A stretch of DNA of 64,000 bases from Excoecaria cochinchinensis (lineage: Eukaryota > Streptophyta > Magnoliopsida > Malpighiales > Euphorbiaceae). Positions 44,211 through 57,182 of the stretch are shown one piece after another. Every line of letters starts with the position of its first letter. Within the stretch, counting starts at the first letter, position 1. Location of the stretch: contig CANTUQ010000004.1 in assembly GCA_947683425.1 (NCBI GenBank), positions 29,198,001 to 29,262,000 on the forward strand, in the 5' to 3' direction. The notes under the pieces were generated by a model. It was not told where the DNA came from, made no database searches, and worked only from the letters and a program-made list of their open reading frames with translations. Both the position numbers and the translations under genes were made by a program.

Positions 44211-47200
44211 TGTGACACCCCAATACCCCTTGGGAGGATATCGGAGTCGCTACAACGCATACACATACAGAACACTCATGCGGAAGCGACGATAAAATCA
44301 TACAATCACATGCAGCGGAATAATGGTCTTTAATATAACTAAAACATGCTAAAAAGCAAACTCATATATTCGTTTATATATTCAAAATGAAACTGTTCTT
44401 TTACATTATAACATTTACTTTACATTTATATATTGTATACAAAATACACTTTACTTTGCCATATACATGTCCTATACAAAAGTCGCTTTACTTTTACATA
44501 TGCCAAGCTATACAAAACGCTAGAACATGTATACAAAACTATGCCATAGACAAAAAGACTTCAATATATACTCCTAGTGGCCATGACCTTGCAAATGTGC
44601 AACCCTCCGAACCTGTAAACCTACATGGGAAAACACCCGTGCTAAGCGATAACGCTTAGTGGGGATATCACATATAAAAGACTTCTAACGAAGTCATAAG
44701 CATAATCATCAAGCATATCATTAGACGATATGCCAATCATCTATGAGCATGTAAGGATATAAGCATTTATCATACTTGTAACATACCAAACATATAGTCA
44801 TTCTGCTATATAACATATCTACTAATCTCATGTAACCTATATCATGTTCATGTTCTTCTAAATCTAATTATCAGCTCATGTAACATATAATATCATGTCA
44901 TTGCATATCATGTCCATTTATTTACATATAAGCATAAAAGCATACTTATAGCATATCTTGTACAAATAGTCACTTCTCATATACATGTAAGCTCATATAA
45001 ACATTTCAGATATACGATAGCCATATACTTCTCTAGCCATGTACTATAGCTCTTTAACATTTATACATCTCTTGTACATATAGACATCATTTCTTATACA
45101 TATAACAATATCATCTCTTGTACATTTAACATCAATTCATATACTTTAACATTTTACATTTAGCCCATTGTCATAACATAAGTGGATACGGGTACATGTA
45201 GATACCAAGTAATGGTACCAAAACATCTAGAGACCATAGTCTCAAGCCATCTAGAGACCGTAGTCCCAAACATCTAGATACTTTAAGTATCAACATCTAG
45301 ACATCCGTCGATGCCAAACATATAGACACCCGTCAGTGTCAAACATCTAGCAGCTGCAAATCATCTAACCCTTTATAGGCATGCCTATCTATCCACTTGT
45401 ATGAGCATCTAAGGCTTATAACCATTATCCCATATCAAAACATGTATGGTCATTCATATACATTTATTTAAACCCATGCTATTCATGTAACCTACTTCAT
45501 ATCTTACTATACATACATACATGTCATCCTAAACCCATTCACATGTAACTCTATCTACATATCATTGCATACATGGTTCACCATGCTCAAGATATTTTAA
45601 ATATATGCTTGTTGATACGCATCATCATTCATGATTTATCGTACTTAATTTAAACATGGATATACTCAAATATACGCATTAGCACGTTCATGGTTATACG
45701 CATTCACATTTACACTTATTCACCTTCACAATCATGTTGTACACATCCATATTCAAGACTCTACATATTCGCATTCAAAACTATAGCATTCGCATTCATG
45801 ATTTATCATATTCGCATTCACATACTTAATTCATCACACTTAGAACACTTATAGCTCATATATATATTAGTATGCATAATTTATCATACTTAGGATACTC
45901 ACTTTATAATGATAAATATGTATCGGACAAGTCATGGGAACTCGTGGTGAAGTTCGGGTGCATTTCGGGAAGAAAAACACCCTAAAAAGACAAAACAGAG
46001 AGGGGTTACGGTGGCAAAGAATTGGTTGTGACCGTGAGGTCCATAAATAGGCATTCTGCCTGCTAAAAACATATGTCACGGTGGCAATGAATTTCATTGT
46101 GACCGTGACATACCAAAATAAGCAAAACAGAAGCTAAACTTCAGGACTGCTTCGCACCACAATTTTGTACAGCCCAGACGGATGTCTTACACTCAATTTT
46201 AGGCAAAGAATCCTTCATAACATTTCTTGCTCTATATCTTAGCTTTCAAATGAGACAATTTTTAGGTAAATTGGATTTGTAAAACATCAGATATGAATTA
46301 AAAAATATAGACTATTCCAGTGAACCCTACAAGGTAGAGACACGTCTGTTTGTGCTATTTTTAGGGGTCTTAGAGCCAGAATTAGCTCAAAGTCATTCCT
46401 GACAAATTGATAGGTATAGAAGTCATGGTTCGGATGAAGCAACAAAAACTCAATTTGGAGTTCTGAAACTCCAGTTATACCCGAAATACTATACAGAGGT
46501 CTAGTAAGCTATAAGCAGAATTTTCCCTAACACTAGGGTTCATACTTTTCATGCTTATTCACTTAGTATGCTCATGGATTTTGTTCAATACTCATCACAC
46601 ATCATGTGTACACTTCAAGTACACCTCTATCAATTAACACATAATTATGCATCAATTACACATCAAAGTCATCTATCCATCACATATACTCAAATAAAAT
46701 TAACATAAGAACACATAAGAACACATATATCCCAAACCTAAAAATGGGTTGCTGGACACTCTCAATCTCCAGCTACACCTTCTCCTTTCCCTTAGCTTTC
46801 CTCTTGTCCAAATCTTACACAAAATACCAACATAATCTCTCTCTTAGTCCATACTCAAGATTCAATCCAAATCCAACTCAAAGAAAGGGAGTAGAAGAAA
46901 GGATACTCATATAAACATCAACTTACTTACCTTTTTGGTTTAACTCTTCAAACCAATCCACATGCAATCAAATTCCAGATTTAATTGAGAAGAAATAGAA
47001 ACTCAAACTCAAGAGATGAAGGAATACAGAATTTTGAGGAAAGCAAAGAATGGGAAATGCTGTCAAATTCCACTACCAATTCAGCCTCTTCATATTCTTA
47101 AATTGCTTACAAAAAGGGTTGGCTGTCTCATGGGAGAAGCCACACGTGGATGCCACTCCTCAGCCTTACCAAAATCCAGCAAATGATCTTTGGCAAATAA

Positions 47201-47357
47201 CCATTCAGTCCCTCTCATATATTATGTCCCTTAATGGCAACTTTCCTTTTTCAATTACACCCTTGACCCATTAATTACTCACTTAATCCAATCTCATTAA
47301 CACCCTAACATGCAATTGACACTATAATCCAACTAGGGTACACTTTGGGCTATTACA
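44211..47357 (-). repeat. 5' LTR of the chromovirus-like element (3147 bp)
   Basis: It runs from TGTGACACCCC to GGGCTATTACA on the plus strand, without the 618-bp duplication. The hairpin array is at about 45201-45355. Frames at 45867-46097 and 47050-47274 recur in the partner LTR but have no coding support. Confidence 0.9.
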
Positions 47358-49572
47358 TTGATTCAGGAGTATTTTAGTACCTTTTTATTAAAATTAGGGG
47401 CATTTTTGTTCTAAAATTAATAATGAGGGTATTTTAGTACCCTGGACACAACTTCAAGGGCATTTTAGTACCTTTTTCATTTTGGATTAAAATGCACGTG
47501 GTGCTGATGTGGCATATTTTGCTATGTGTCAGTGCCACAACAGCGCCGTTAACACCCACTTAGACTGCAACTTAACAGAGGGGCATAGTAGTGCCGAATT
47601 TGTAAATTGAAGGGCATTTTTGCTCTAAAGAAAACATAAGGGGTATTTTAGCTTATTTCAAACAAGAGCGAGGGAAAATCAGTTCCTTATCCCATTTGGT
47701 AAAGTGAGGTTTAAATGTCTAAGTAAAGTCTTAATTGGTCAGCCAAAGTAATAATAAGAGTTATTGTATGCCAAATTAAGATTAAGAGATAAGTCAAGGA
47801 TTAAAATGGATATTTGCAAAAAGTAGCCAATAAGATTTTGACACATTTCTTCTAGAATATCACCAACATATTTAAGAGAATGGAAGAACGGATAACCGGC
47901 CATATTGGCTATAAATTTTATAGCAAAATTGCCCTCCCTTCCTCCTCATTCTTCTTTGTTAAATTGGCTTGTCATGAGTTAAGCAAAAATCAAGTTGAAT
48001 TTTTGGAGTAATTAAGTGGAAGATTCAATCAAGAAAGCAAAAAGGGAGGATAAGGTGACATCAAGTGAAGCTTAAAAAAGTTTTTCATGCAATTAGAGGT
48101 TTGGGAACTCTCTAACCCATTTGCTTGTGCTTGTGATGTTTAAAAAGATGTTATGTGCTAAAATATGTGATAATTTGATGTCCAAATGCTGAATTGAGTT
48201 GATTGTGTATGATATTGGTGGAATAAGTTAGGTAGATGAACTTAATAGGAAATCTGTCATAAGTTTACTTAGTTTACTTACACCAGTTTCTGTTTTTAGC
48301 CTATGACACAGCCTATAGAAATCCAAATAGGGTGATTCTAATTTTAAAAGAACCATAAGGCATAGCTCTATAAATGTTATGAGTAATCCAAGTCTAGTTT
48401 TTCCTTTAAGGCATCAAAACATCTTATTGAAATCACATACTTGAGTTTGTCCGGGTACTGAGAGCAGTTTATATTCCCAAGACCATATCTCTTAATTTAT
48501 AAGTCCAAATTGCATGATTTTCATGTCATTAAAAAGTCAAGGCATAGAGGAACAAATTTCAAGCGGATACTATTGCCTAGAAATGCCTTTAGCTAGGTGA
48601 AAAACCCTATGAAAAATCAGACCTGATATATGTCCTGCGCAAAATGAGGCAGAATAGGTTTACAAGGCTGTCAAGGATTCCTGTCTGCCATGTAAATGCC
48701 CTAACAGCTATGTAAATGCATTTTTGAACTCCAAAATTGCCCTATAATTGGCCCATATAGCGGGCATGAATGTCTGATTGCCGTGTGACCCCTGTTTTTA
48801 GCTTATTAAGTGAGTTTTTCTCGCCGAATTGACCCCGAACTTCACTGGAATTTCCTAGAATTTGTCTGAACCGCATTAAAGTTTATGTAATAAATATATG
48901 TAAGATTGCTACTTGAAAATATATATGATTATGATTAGGGATATGATGAATTAGTAAAGAAATATATGCATATTCACCTTAATATTACCAATTATAATCT
49001 GAAGATAACATGGTATGCTTTATTGATTGAATATGATGAAAGTATAATTGCGTACAATGAATGTTTGACTAAGATTCTTGTCTAACATTGTTAAATGATA
49101 CTTGATGAATGTGTGATCTATTATAACATGGAAATACATGAAACACTAAGAAAGAATATGGTGAAATCATAAAAGAATTTGGATGTAAATACATGAATGT
49201 ATAGTAATATGCATATGAGAAATCAATAGAGAAGTTATATATATGAATTTAATTGTTAAATACCAGCAATGATAGAATATAAGCAATTGGTTGTGTAAAT
49301 GTATTTATAGCCATTAATTAATGGATTATAGTATATCATATACAATAAAAAGATAAGGAAATGGGATTTATAAAATATCTGAATGTGATTACATGTAAAT
49401 TCTATATGATAAAATTATATGAATAAAAGATTTATAGTTATAGGAAAGTGAATGAGTTATGCATGAGTATAACTCGAGAGGGATGTATTTTCTTATATAA
49501 GCACGTTTTGAATATAACTTGAGTATGTATATAGAATGTATACATGTTATATAGCTGCTAATTGTTTAATAG

Positions 49573-49576
<4 letters not shown>

Positions 49577-49630
<54 letters not shown>
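49577..49630. repeat. (AT)n microsatellite
   Basis: A long uninterrupted AT run inside the plus-strand chromovirus-type LTR. Confidence 0.95.
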
Positions 49631-49634
<4 letters not shown>

Positions 49635-52600
49635 TATAGAATTTGCATTCACAAATACACATAAAGATTATATGTTGATGATAAACTCATACGAATATGC
49701 TATGTATGCATATGATAGAAAGAATTATATGTACATGAATTTGAAATACATAAAAAGGTATATGAATAAGATGTGATAAATGTATGTCATAACCTTTAAA
49801 GCGAATGTGGTAATTAAACAACTGTAATAAGTGACCATGAACACAATATGCTTGCTACTAATATAAATATAATTAATTTATAACATGTTAAGAATGTGTA
49901 CCCTATTAATGCTAATTTAATATTGTTGAATGGTATATTTTTAGTGTATGCATATTGAAGATATAGACACTGGTACTACAACAATGATTGTATATAACCG
50001 AACATGATGTGATATGCGTTACTAATCGTGTATTATGAATGTATAATTATATGCATGATCAAAAGATAAAGGGATGTCTATAGTTTACGTGAAAGATAGT
50101 GATATGCATATAGATTATATTTAATACATTAGGTTTATGTTTATTGTGTTGATTAACGGCATTATTCCATTATACAAATGAAATGACATGGAAGGGATAT
50201 GTGAATAAGTACAATTTTCATGTAAGTATTGAATATTAATGGATGTTATGTGATGGATATGTGGCTTGAACTCTTGAATATACATGATCCATTATATAAC
50301 CATATTGAATAATTATGTATAAAAGAAATAAGTACACTTGATGATAGTACAAGTACGGTTTGTATAAGAGTAATTTTTACTGAAGCCTGCTATGCCCGGG
50401 TAGTGGATAGATAGGCATGCTTATACGAGCCATAAATGTTGCAGCCTACCGTTCTGTTCTGTTGGCCCCATTTGGGTCATTATACTAGACCCTATTTGAG
50501 CCACCCTCTGAAATTGATATGTTAATAATTTAAATGTGTAATGTACCTATGGCTACCCACTGTTCAATTTTCCCGTTATCCATTTTCATTGGGAATGTAG
50601 GCAAATTATTAAAGAAGACAAGTTAAGTGAAAATTATGGAAATATGAATCTTTGATGAATGTGAAGGCATGTGTATATATATGGATATGAAAATGTGCAA
50701 GACATAAGTATGTAATATTAATGGTGATTTGTTATGATTACGTGTATTTTATATGGGTGTATGATATATGTGTGGTATTGACGACTGCTTATAAAGGTGC
50801 CGATAGTATAATGTAAGTTTTTGTGAATACAATTATGTACTTTAACATTGCAATAGGATAAGAAATGTTTACCGACAATAATTTACATGCTCGTAAGGTG
50901 ATAATTCTAAAATGTTAATTATAGTTATATATTTAAATCCGTGTAATAAGTATAAAGCATTATTAGGCTAGTATATATGTCTTAAATTGGATATTCATGA
51001 TAAGTTATTAACTGTATACCCATGTATTGCAAATGTATTCATTGAATTGCATAACGTATATGTGAAATATGTGTGAATACTATTATGAAATCTTCAGGTT
51101 TGCATGATGAGTTGTTGATTGTATGACCATGTTTTATGAAGGATGCATTCATGTATGTGCTTGTCTAACGACCACTTTGAGTGGTCATCCATATCTCACT
51201 TGTTCCCCACTAAGCTTTACGCATAACATGGGTGTAGAAACCAGATCCCGAGGTAGCCTAGATCAAAGTTATCCGATGAGGATAATGTTGCCTATATTAC
51301 AAATGGAGAACTGAAGTGCTAGTCCTCACCCTTGGTTTTCCCAAGTTTTCAAAAGGTCATTTCTTTAAGTTAACTCTTTTCATTTTTTTCCGGAGCCAAA
51401 ATGAAGTTTTAAGTGCAAAATGTGGGATTTTGGTTGACAAATACCCGTCTCTCAAAAAAGAAGTCCATCTGTCACCTCTTTGCCTTACTTGCTTCTCGTT
51501 GGCAGGCTTGGCCCCTCTCCCGTCTCCAGTGGCTCAATGACTCGCGCCTGTAACTCACTGAGTCATGAGCATAAGTCATTTGTACCGTGGTAAGAAGGGC
51601 ATTTTTATAAATTTAAATATTTTTTGAGAGCCGCCCTTCTGTGGCATCGTTACAGCAGGAAATCTGCATCAAGAAGGAGATTTTGGAGAGATTTCAGGGC
51701 TAATTTTTGGGAAAAAATCTGATTTCTACCTTGATTTTTGGAGATCAACATTTAAAAAATTCCTAAATCTAAGATTTCCATTTGCAAAGGGGGAAAAAAG
51801 CTTTTCATTTAGAGAGAAAAGGGGAGAAAATTTCTTAAGGGAGAGATTTCTTAGAGAAAGAAAAAAAAAGTTTTCTTGAGGAAAAAAAAACAAATTAATG
51901 AGAAAGAAAGATATAATTTTCTTCTCTTGTGAATCTGCATTTTTAGAGAGCAACAATCTTCTGAGAAAGAAAAATCAAATTTTTTTCTTGGAATCTTCTC
52001 CTTTTGATTGTTTTTAAAACACAGTAAAAAGCAAGGATTTTTTAGAGAGAGAAAGAGAATTTTTCTTTGATTTGAAATTGATTGTGAAATCCAAAGGAGA
52101 GACGCGAAACTCAGTTCTAAATCAAACATTCTGAAGGTAAATATTTTGGGCCTAGTTCTCTATTTTTCCAGTGCTTAAAATCGTTTAAATATCATGTAAA
52201 TGTTTTCGAGATATTGATTTTTCTTAAATATGTGATTTATCATTATTTCCAATTCTAGTGATTTAAATAAGTTTCTAGAGTTCTGTATGTGATTTTATTG
52301 TGTTTTAGATCATCATTTGCATGTTTAGATATATTTTGTCATGGAACTTGGTTAAAAATTGTTTTAAGTTCTTGAATTTGCGTTCTGGGCATGACAAACG
52401 GAAAGAAGACTCAAGCAATGCCCGTCTCTCATAGCTAGTGACGGGACGAAGTGAAAGTCTTCCTTCCCCGTCTCTCGCGCCTATTTGTGCCAGTCTGTCC
52501 TATTGCCAAGCCGTCCGTGGTTTTTGTTTGGTTGTAGTTAACTCTTTCAATGCATTCGTTTTTTTTTTGTATTTTTGGTATTACATTGCATGTTATATTT

Positions 52601-54170
52601 TGATCTCTTGTTTTCAAGCATATAATATATGTTTTTATGCTTTTATTTTCTTTAATCCCAGTATTATACATATTTATTTATTTAAGTACTTATTATTTAT
52701 TAAATTTGCTAATTTATTTGTTTTCTTTTGTTCTTTTTGTGGCCCAAAATATCTCATAAATGTGTTCTTTCCCAATGAATGGAGATTCAGAGGCTTGCAT
52801 GAATTGCATTGGGGATTAGTAATTCTTTTGTACTTTAGTTTTTAGCTTTCCTTTCTGTTATTTTGATTTGGATTTGTAATAATAAAAGGTTTTTTGCACG
52901 TTAACATAAAAAATCACCAAAATTTTTATACAAATAAAATGTGATTTTCTTAATAAAATGGACCTTGTAACGCGCGCCTAACCGAAAAGGCCCTCTTAGA
53001 GAGCCCGCTTTTAGAACTCGAGGGATTGGTTCACGTCTTTTGATCTTGGGTAACATGAGACATTTTGGAATACCCACCCAATAGGACATTGGGGAAGGTC
53101 ATCTAAGCTCATGAAACCTTTAGGCACCTTTGAGATATTTTGGAGTCGCCACCCAATTTAAAAGAAATTGGAAAAAGTCATCTAACCTCGGGAGTCTTAA
53201 ACCAGAGAAGGTGTTCGGAACTTCACTCTTATTAATCTCTTAAGTTATAAATGAGTTTTTAGATTAGAAAATTTCATCTCTCTTCCCACACAATTAATGC
53301 AATTTATTAAAAGCGCATTCAAGTATCGAGAAAAGCGGTAAATAAAAGCTATAAAGAAAAGCGATAAATAAATCGATAAATAAATCAATAAACACACAAA
53401 TCCATGCCATTTACAAAATAGAAATTGGGACAGAATACAGTACCCCAAATGAAAGGAAAAACTAAATAAAATTGCCCCAAAAATATTTAATTACAAGGGC
53501 CTACAAGATATATATAAACATAAAGTTAAACAATCAAGCAAAATTAATCAAAAGAGGAGACATACATAAATCGGGATATTTATTTGGTTTGGGAACATTG
53601 GTTCCTTCACGCTCACTTAAAGAGGGATCGAAGAGTTATTTCAGTAATTGGCCTGAAAACTCAGATGAGTGGTCCCATTTTTAGAAAATTTAACTTTTCA
53701 TTTTAATCCGTGATATTTTGCATTCTTTGGCTAAAATTGATGACATTGGTCCTAATTTATTAATAAAAATCCCAATTTAGTTGTAAAAATATTTTTCTGA
53801 TTTTTTAACTGACACACGTACAAAATAAAATACTTTAATCGAAAACGAAGGCAATCACACAAACAAGGGGTAAGTAAGGTCTCACGCAAGTGATGTATCC
53901 TCCTATGTGTCATGATCTTTTGACTTGGTCACGAAGGCGCTCATGCAAACAAGGTCACATTTTAAGGCCCAAACAAGAAAAACGACAATAAAAAGGTCAG
54001 TAATAATTCTAAAATTAACCACATAAACATAAAGGCAAGATAAATGCGAAAGATGCTTAATATACATGTAGGAACTGAAATGGGTTGAATTAGACGCGTG
54101 AGTTCAAAGTAAAAGTCGTACCCATGCAAAAAGATTTGATAAATCATGCAAAATTAACCATGCAAATGTC

Positions 54171-54220
54171 ATAACAATAATAATAATAATAATGATAATG
54201 TTAATAATAACAACAACAAC

Positions 54221-54314
<94 letters not shown>
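54171..54314. repeat. (AAT)n microsatellite, with degenerate flank to about 54560
   Basis: A long AAT run, then interrupted AAT/GATAAT sequence. Frames on either strand (poly-Ile, poly-Leu) are artefacts. Confidence 0.95.
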
Positions 54315-55180
54315 GAAGCAACGTTGATAAATATAATAATAGTAATAGTAACTGTAATGATAATAATGGTAATAATAATAATAAAGTTAATAATAATAAT
54401 AACAGTGATAACAATGGTCATAATAATGAGAATAATAAAAGTAATAATAGTGATAATAATAATATTAACAGTAAAAGCAAACAACATTAACAATAATAAT
54501 AACGATAATAAATAATAATAACGATAATAATGATGACAATAATAAAGATAATATTAGCATGTAATGATAACAATATTAAGGATACTAATGAGAATGAATG
54601 ATAATCATGATGAGAATAATGATAACAAAACAAATATAACATCCACAGTGATGATGATAACAAAATAAAATGAGATGAGATGATAAAAATGGATCCAAAA
54701 ATCTTTAAACTCAGATTTGATGATATTGGAAACAAGCTGTTTTGATCCGACTCCCTTGTCAAAGTTTAAAACAAATTCTAAATAACTCAAAAACTCAAAC
54801 GAAAACAAATGATTTTTGGCTTTTGCTGTTTGATAATAAACCCAAGATAAGAGAATCAATTTTCCTATCTCAAACTAAGCTCAAACCCCCAATATTTTTT
54901 TGATTTTGAAAACTGAAAGACTTTTTTTTTCTCTCAAAAGCACACTCTTTTCTTCCCCCTGGCCAGTCTCTAATTTCCAGCCTCCCCCTTCTTCTCGAAA
55001 TTTTTCCTTCTCTTATTCCCCCCCCCCCCTCTCAAAAAGGTAAAGGACAAAAGCCCCTTTTTATTTTTCTTCCCCCAAAAATCACTAAAAACTGAAAAAA
55101 AAACAGTCCTCAAAATCTGTCAAAAACTACATTTCGCAGGTGAGAAAGGGACAGGAGGGAGATTGATTAGGAGTGGGTGG

Positions 55181-55275
55181 CCGCATGCGAGGTGCAGCCT
55201 CGCGCTGGAGACCGCATGCGAGGTGCGGCCTCGCAGCTAGAGGCCGCATGTCGACGTGCGGGCTGGAGGCCACAC
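55181..55275. repeat. 31-32-bp GC-rich minisatellite
   Basis: CCGCATG(C)GAGGTGC starts at 55181, 55212 and, more diverged, 55244. It is part of the CpG-rich block near the LTR start. Confidence 0.7.
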
Positions 55276-55320
55276 GCGAGGTGCGGCCTCATGCGAGGCC
55301 TTGCGCGTGGCGCCTCGCGG

Positions 55321-55472
55321 GCCCTCACGCAGGCACTGTGCCTCGCACGGGCCCACACGCAGGCGTTGAGCCTCGCACTCGCCAGCACTCAGGCATTATG
55401 CCTCATGCACCCCTGTATGCAGGTGTTACGCCTCATGCGCCCGCACGCAGGCACTGCGCCACACAGGCCACC
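55321..55472. repeat. 30-bp GC-rich minisatellite, five units
   Basis: The CAGGC-type motif recurs at 55331, 55361, 55391, 55421 and 55449, that is four exact 30-bp steps and a final 28. Because 30 is a multiple of three, frames through it show a ten-residue peptide repeat, but no gene is implied. Confidence 0.85.
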
Positions 55473-56237
55473 TCGGCATAGGCCACCGAAAACCCTAGAA
55501 GATAAAACAAAATTTTTAAAAGAAGGTTTTTCGACAAGGGAGTCATTAGTTCTAACCTTTTTGCCTGTGAACAAGCATCATTTTTATTATTGTGTAATCC
55601 TGATCTTGGACTGCCTCGGAACGCGGTGTCTACAGACCTGTCTAATTTTTCTCCTCAAAATGACACATCAAAAGAAGAGTTCTTGTTTTCATCAAAATCA
55701 AATCACTCATCCCTCTTTTCTTAAAACCTACCTAAGAACTCTTCATTTTTTGTAAAATATGTATGCAGGAAGCAATATTCCGACCTGAATAAATTCTCTA
55801 TTTTATGTATGTTTATCTTTAATTTTTGTAGGATAACTTTTTTCGGGATTATTATAATTTATCATCTTTACAGCTTTCTTTATGTTCTTGTATTGTGCCT
55901 TTAATTATTTGCATAAATTATATGAGAAAAAAGATAGAAAATTATTCTTGAAAACTCGTTTATATGAACATTTAACCAAGGCATAAGCAAGAGTGATATC
56001 CCGAAACATCTCTGGTTTTGTCCTTATGAGGTTAGAACAACTTTTTCAATATTTTATTGGGTGGCAACTCCATGATACCTGCCTTGTGATGCCCAACTAA
56101 AGCCGTCGTAGGTTGATCACAAAAAATGGAATAGGGATGCCCCTATCTATTATGAAGCGATCAATCTTCATGAGTTTCAACAAACCTCTTTCGAATCCCT
56201 AAAAGCGGGAGACGGCGGGGTTCAACACGCATCACGG

Positions 56238-56254
56238 TGGTGACTCCATTGGGG
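56238..56254 (+). promoter_or_regulatory. Primer-binding site for tRNA-Arg (element 3)
   Basis: TGGTGACTCCATTGGGG is complementary to the 3' end of tRNA-Arg with two changes, one base after the LTR. Confidence 0.8.
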
Positions 56255-57182
56255 ACCATGAGACCTTGCTCCTAAAGTATCGTGGTTAAAATCAAATATA
56301 AGTGAGTTTTTGAAATCAAAGTTCTATCTCTTTTAAAAAAAAAATTGCATTGTATTTATGCTAGAGCCTTAGAACTATGTTAGGAGTCCCTTTTCTTACC
56401 CCAATGCATTCCCAAAGTATGACCCTACGTTCACTCGTTGTAGGGAAATGTTAAGGATAATCACTAGCCCAAGCCTTATACCATTTGGTATATTGAATGA
56501 TAACTCTATTGATCATTATACTCGTGATGAGCTAGACCCGTTGATAGAGATCATACTTGGGTAGCCCTAAAGTTTCATCACCTGACTAAAGCCCATGTAA
56601 TGACCTTAGACATTTCCCCTAGGTGACATGTAATATAATACTGTGCTTGCTATGTGGGTCATTATGCATTGAACAAATTCAATAAAATTAAGTGGTTCAT
56701 CATCAAAGGCTTTTATGCCCCGGTGGGCCCATTCTAATGCATTTGAATTATTCGAATACGCAATGGCCAATATGTATCCGCTTTAAATAAGAGGGTTTAT
56801 GCTCCCAATTTTTCGCCGTACGCCATACACATCCATTGGGTTCCCCGATAACCCTTGGGCTAAGCCTACTTAGGAAAGAGACCGCATGACCTCCTGTGTG
56901 GGAGTGATAAGGGTAGAAGGCTTTCATTTCTGCTCTTGCATGTGGTTATGAGTGTTATATAACATGATCATGCATTACATACGATTCATGCATCATCCTA
57001 ATGCTTCCAGTCTTGCAGCCACAATAAATTCGTCCAAGAGGTTTAGGGATCAGACAGTAGTCTTATTAGAGGATCTTTGACCGAACGTACAGAACTGGAA
57101 TCAGGGTCAGAGTTGAGGTTAGAAACAGGTTCAATTGATAGAAGTTTAGATTCCTCTTCAAATCACCTATCAGAGTTATAAA
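56255..57182 (+). other. 5' leader of element 3
   Basis: Noncoding and homologous in reverse to 6718-7500 and 22590-23470; for example, blocks around CATTGGGTTCCC near 56860 and CTCGTGATGAGCTAGACCC near 56520 recur. No supported frame. Confidence 0.7.

Larger units (their letters stand above)
39074..47357 (-). mobile_element. Chromovirus-like LTR retrotransposon with gag but almost no pol
   Basis: Complete ends lie between 5-bp duplications TTGAT (39069-39073 and 47358-47362). The minus-strand order is 5' LTR, tRNA-iMet primer site, gag, polypurine tract and 3' LTR. The internal region is only 1373 bp, so protease, RT, RNase H and integrase are gone apart from a possible scrap of the pol end. 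The gag zinc-knuckle pattern resembles the Tekay/Del-type chromoviruses. The two LTRs differ by few substitutions in most lines, suggesting a fairly recent insertion. Confidence 0.9.
38180..47693. mobile_element. Mutator-like TIR element, non-autonomous, split by a retrotransposon
   Basis: The ends GGGATAAG and CTTATCCC are inverted and flanked by a perfect 9-bp duplication ATTTGGTAA (38171-38179 and 47694-47702), the Mutator signature. Terminal inverted repeats of about 335 bp (38180-38515 and 47358-47693) share blocks such as GGTACTAAAATG and AGAGCAAAAATGC. Between the left TIR and the retrotransposon at 39074 lies about 0.55 kb of AT-rich filler. Without the insertion it is about 1.2 kb and carries no transposase. 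Confidence 0.88.
38024..51232 (+). repeat. Chromovirus-type LTR (plus), split by a Mutator-like element
   Basis: The left piece (38024-38179) matches the reversed start of the LTR ending at 47357 (CCAAATTGTACCTTAGTAG against CCAAAGTGTACCCTAGTTG). The right piece (47703-51232) includes near its end GTGGTCATCC and CCCCACTAAGC, which match in reverse 61840-61880 of the solo LTR and 44655-44665. The 9-bp duplication at the junction shows the two pieces were once joined. The LTR is cut at 51233 by element 3. It contains (AT)n at 49577-49630. Confidence 0.72.
52966..55634 (-). repeat. Solo Tat-type LTR (2669 bp)
   Basis: The minus strand begins TGTAGACACCGCGTTCCGAG and ends GGCGCGCGTTACA. A perfect 5-bp duplication GACCT (52961-52965 and 55635-55639) shows an insertion later reduced to one LTR by recombination. 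It holds hairpins at 53077-53093 and 53153-53171, (AAT)n at 54171-54314, poly-C near 55019 and a GC-rich minisatellite block at 55165-55490. Confidence 0.92.
51233..56236 (+). repeat. 5' LTR of element 3, split by a solo LTR
   Basis: It starts TGTAGAAACCAGATCCCGAG, aligned with the TGTAGACACCAGG start of the other Tat LTRs. It ends AACACGCATCACG, one base off the expected CACA, directly before the primer site. Without the inserted LTR and duplication it is about 2.33 kb. The piece at 51560-52140 is rich in GA/TTT runs. Small frames in it have no support. Confidence 0.8.

Noticed and set aside
52435..52845. 135-codon Phe-rich frame
   Set aside because: It lies in the 5' LTR of element 3, and its hydrophobic composition is what T-rich sequence gives.
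54104..54515. Long poly-Ile and poly-Leu frames on both strands
   Set aside because: They are produced by an (AAT)n microsatellite and have no start context, domains or conservation. The same holds for 9110-9310.
55173..55755. Long frames through the GC-rich LTR block
   Set aside because: GC-rich minisatellite DNA has few stops in any frame, on both strands. The ten-residue periodicity mirrors the 30-bp unit.
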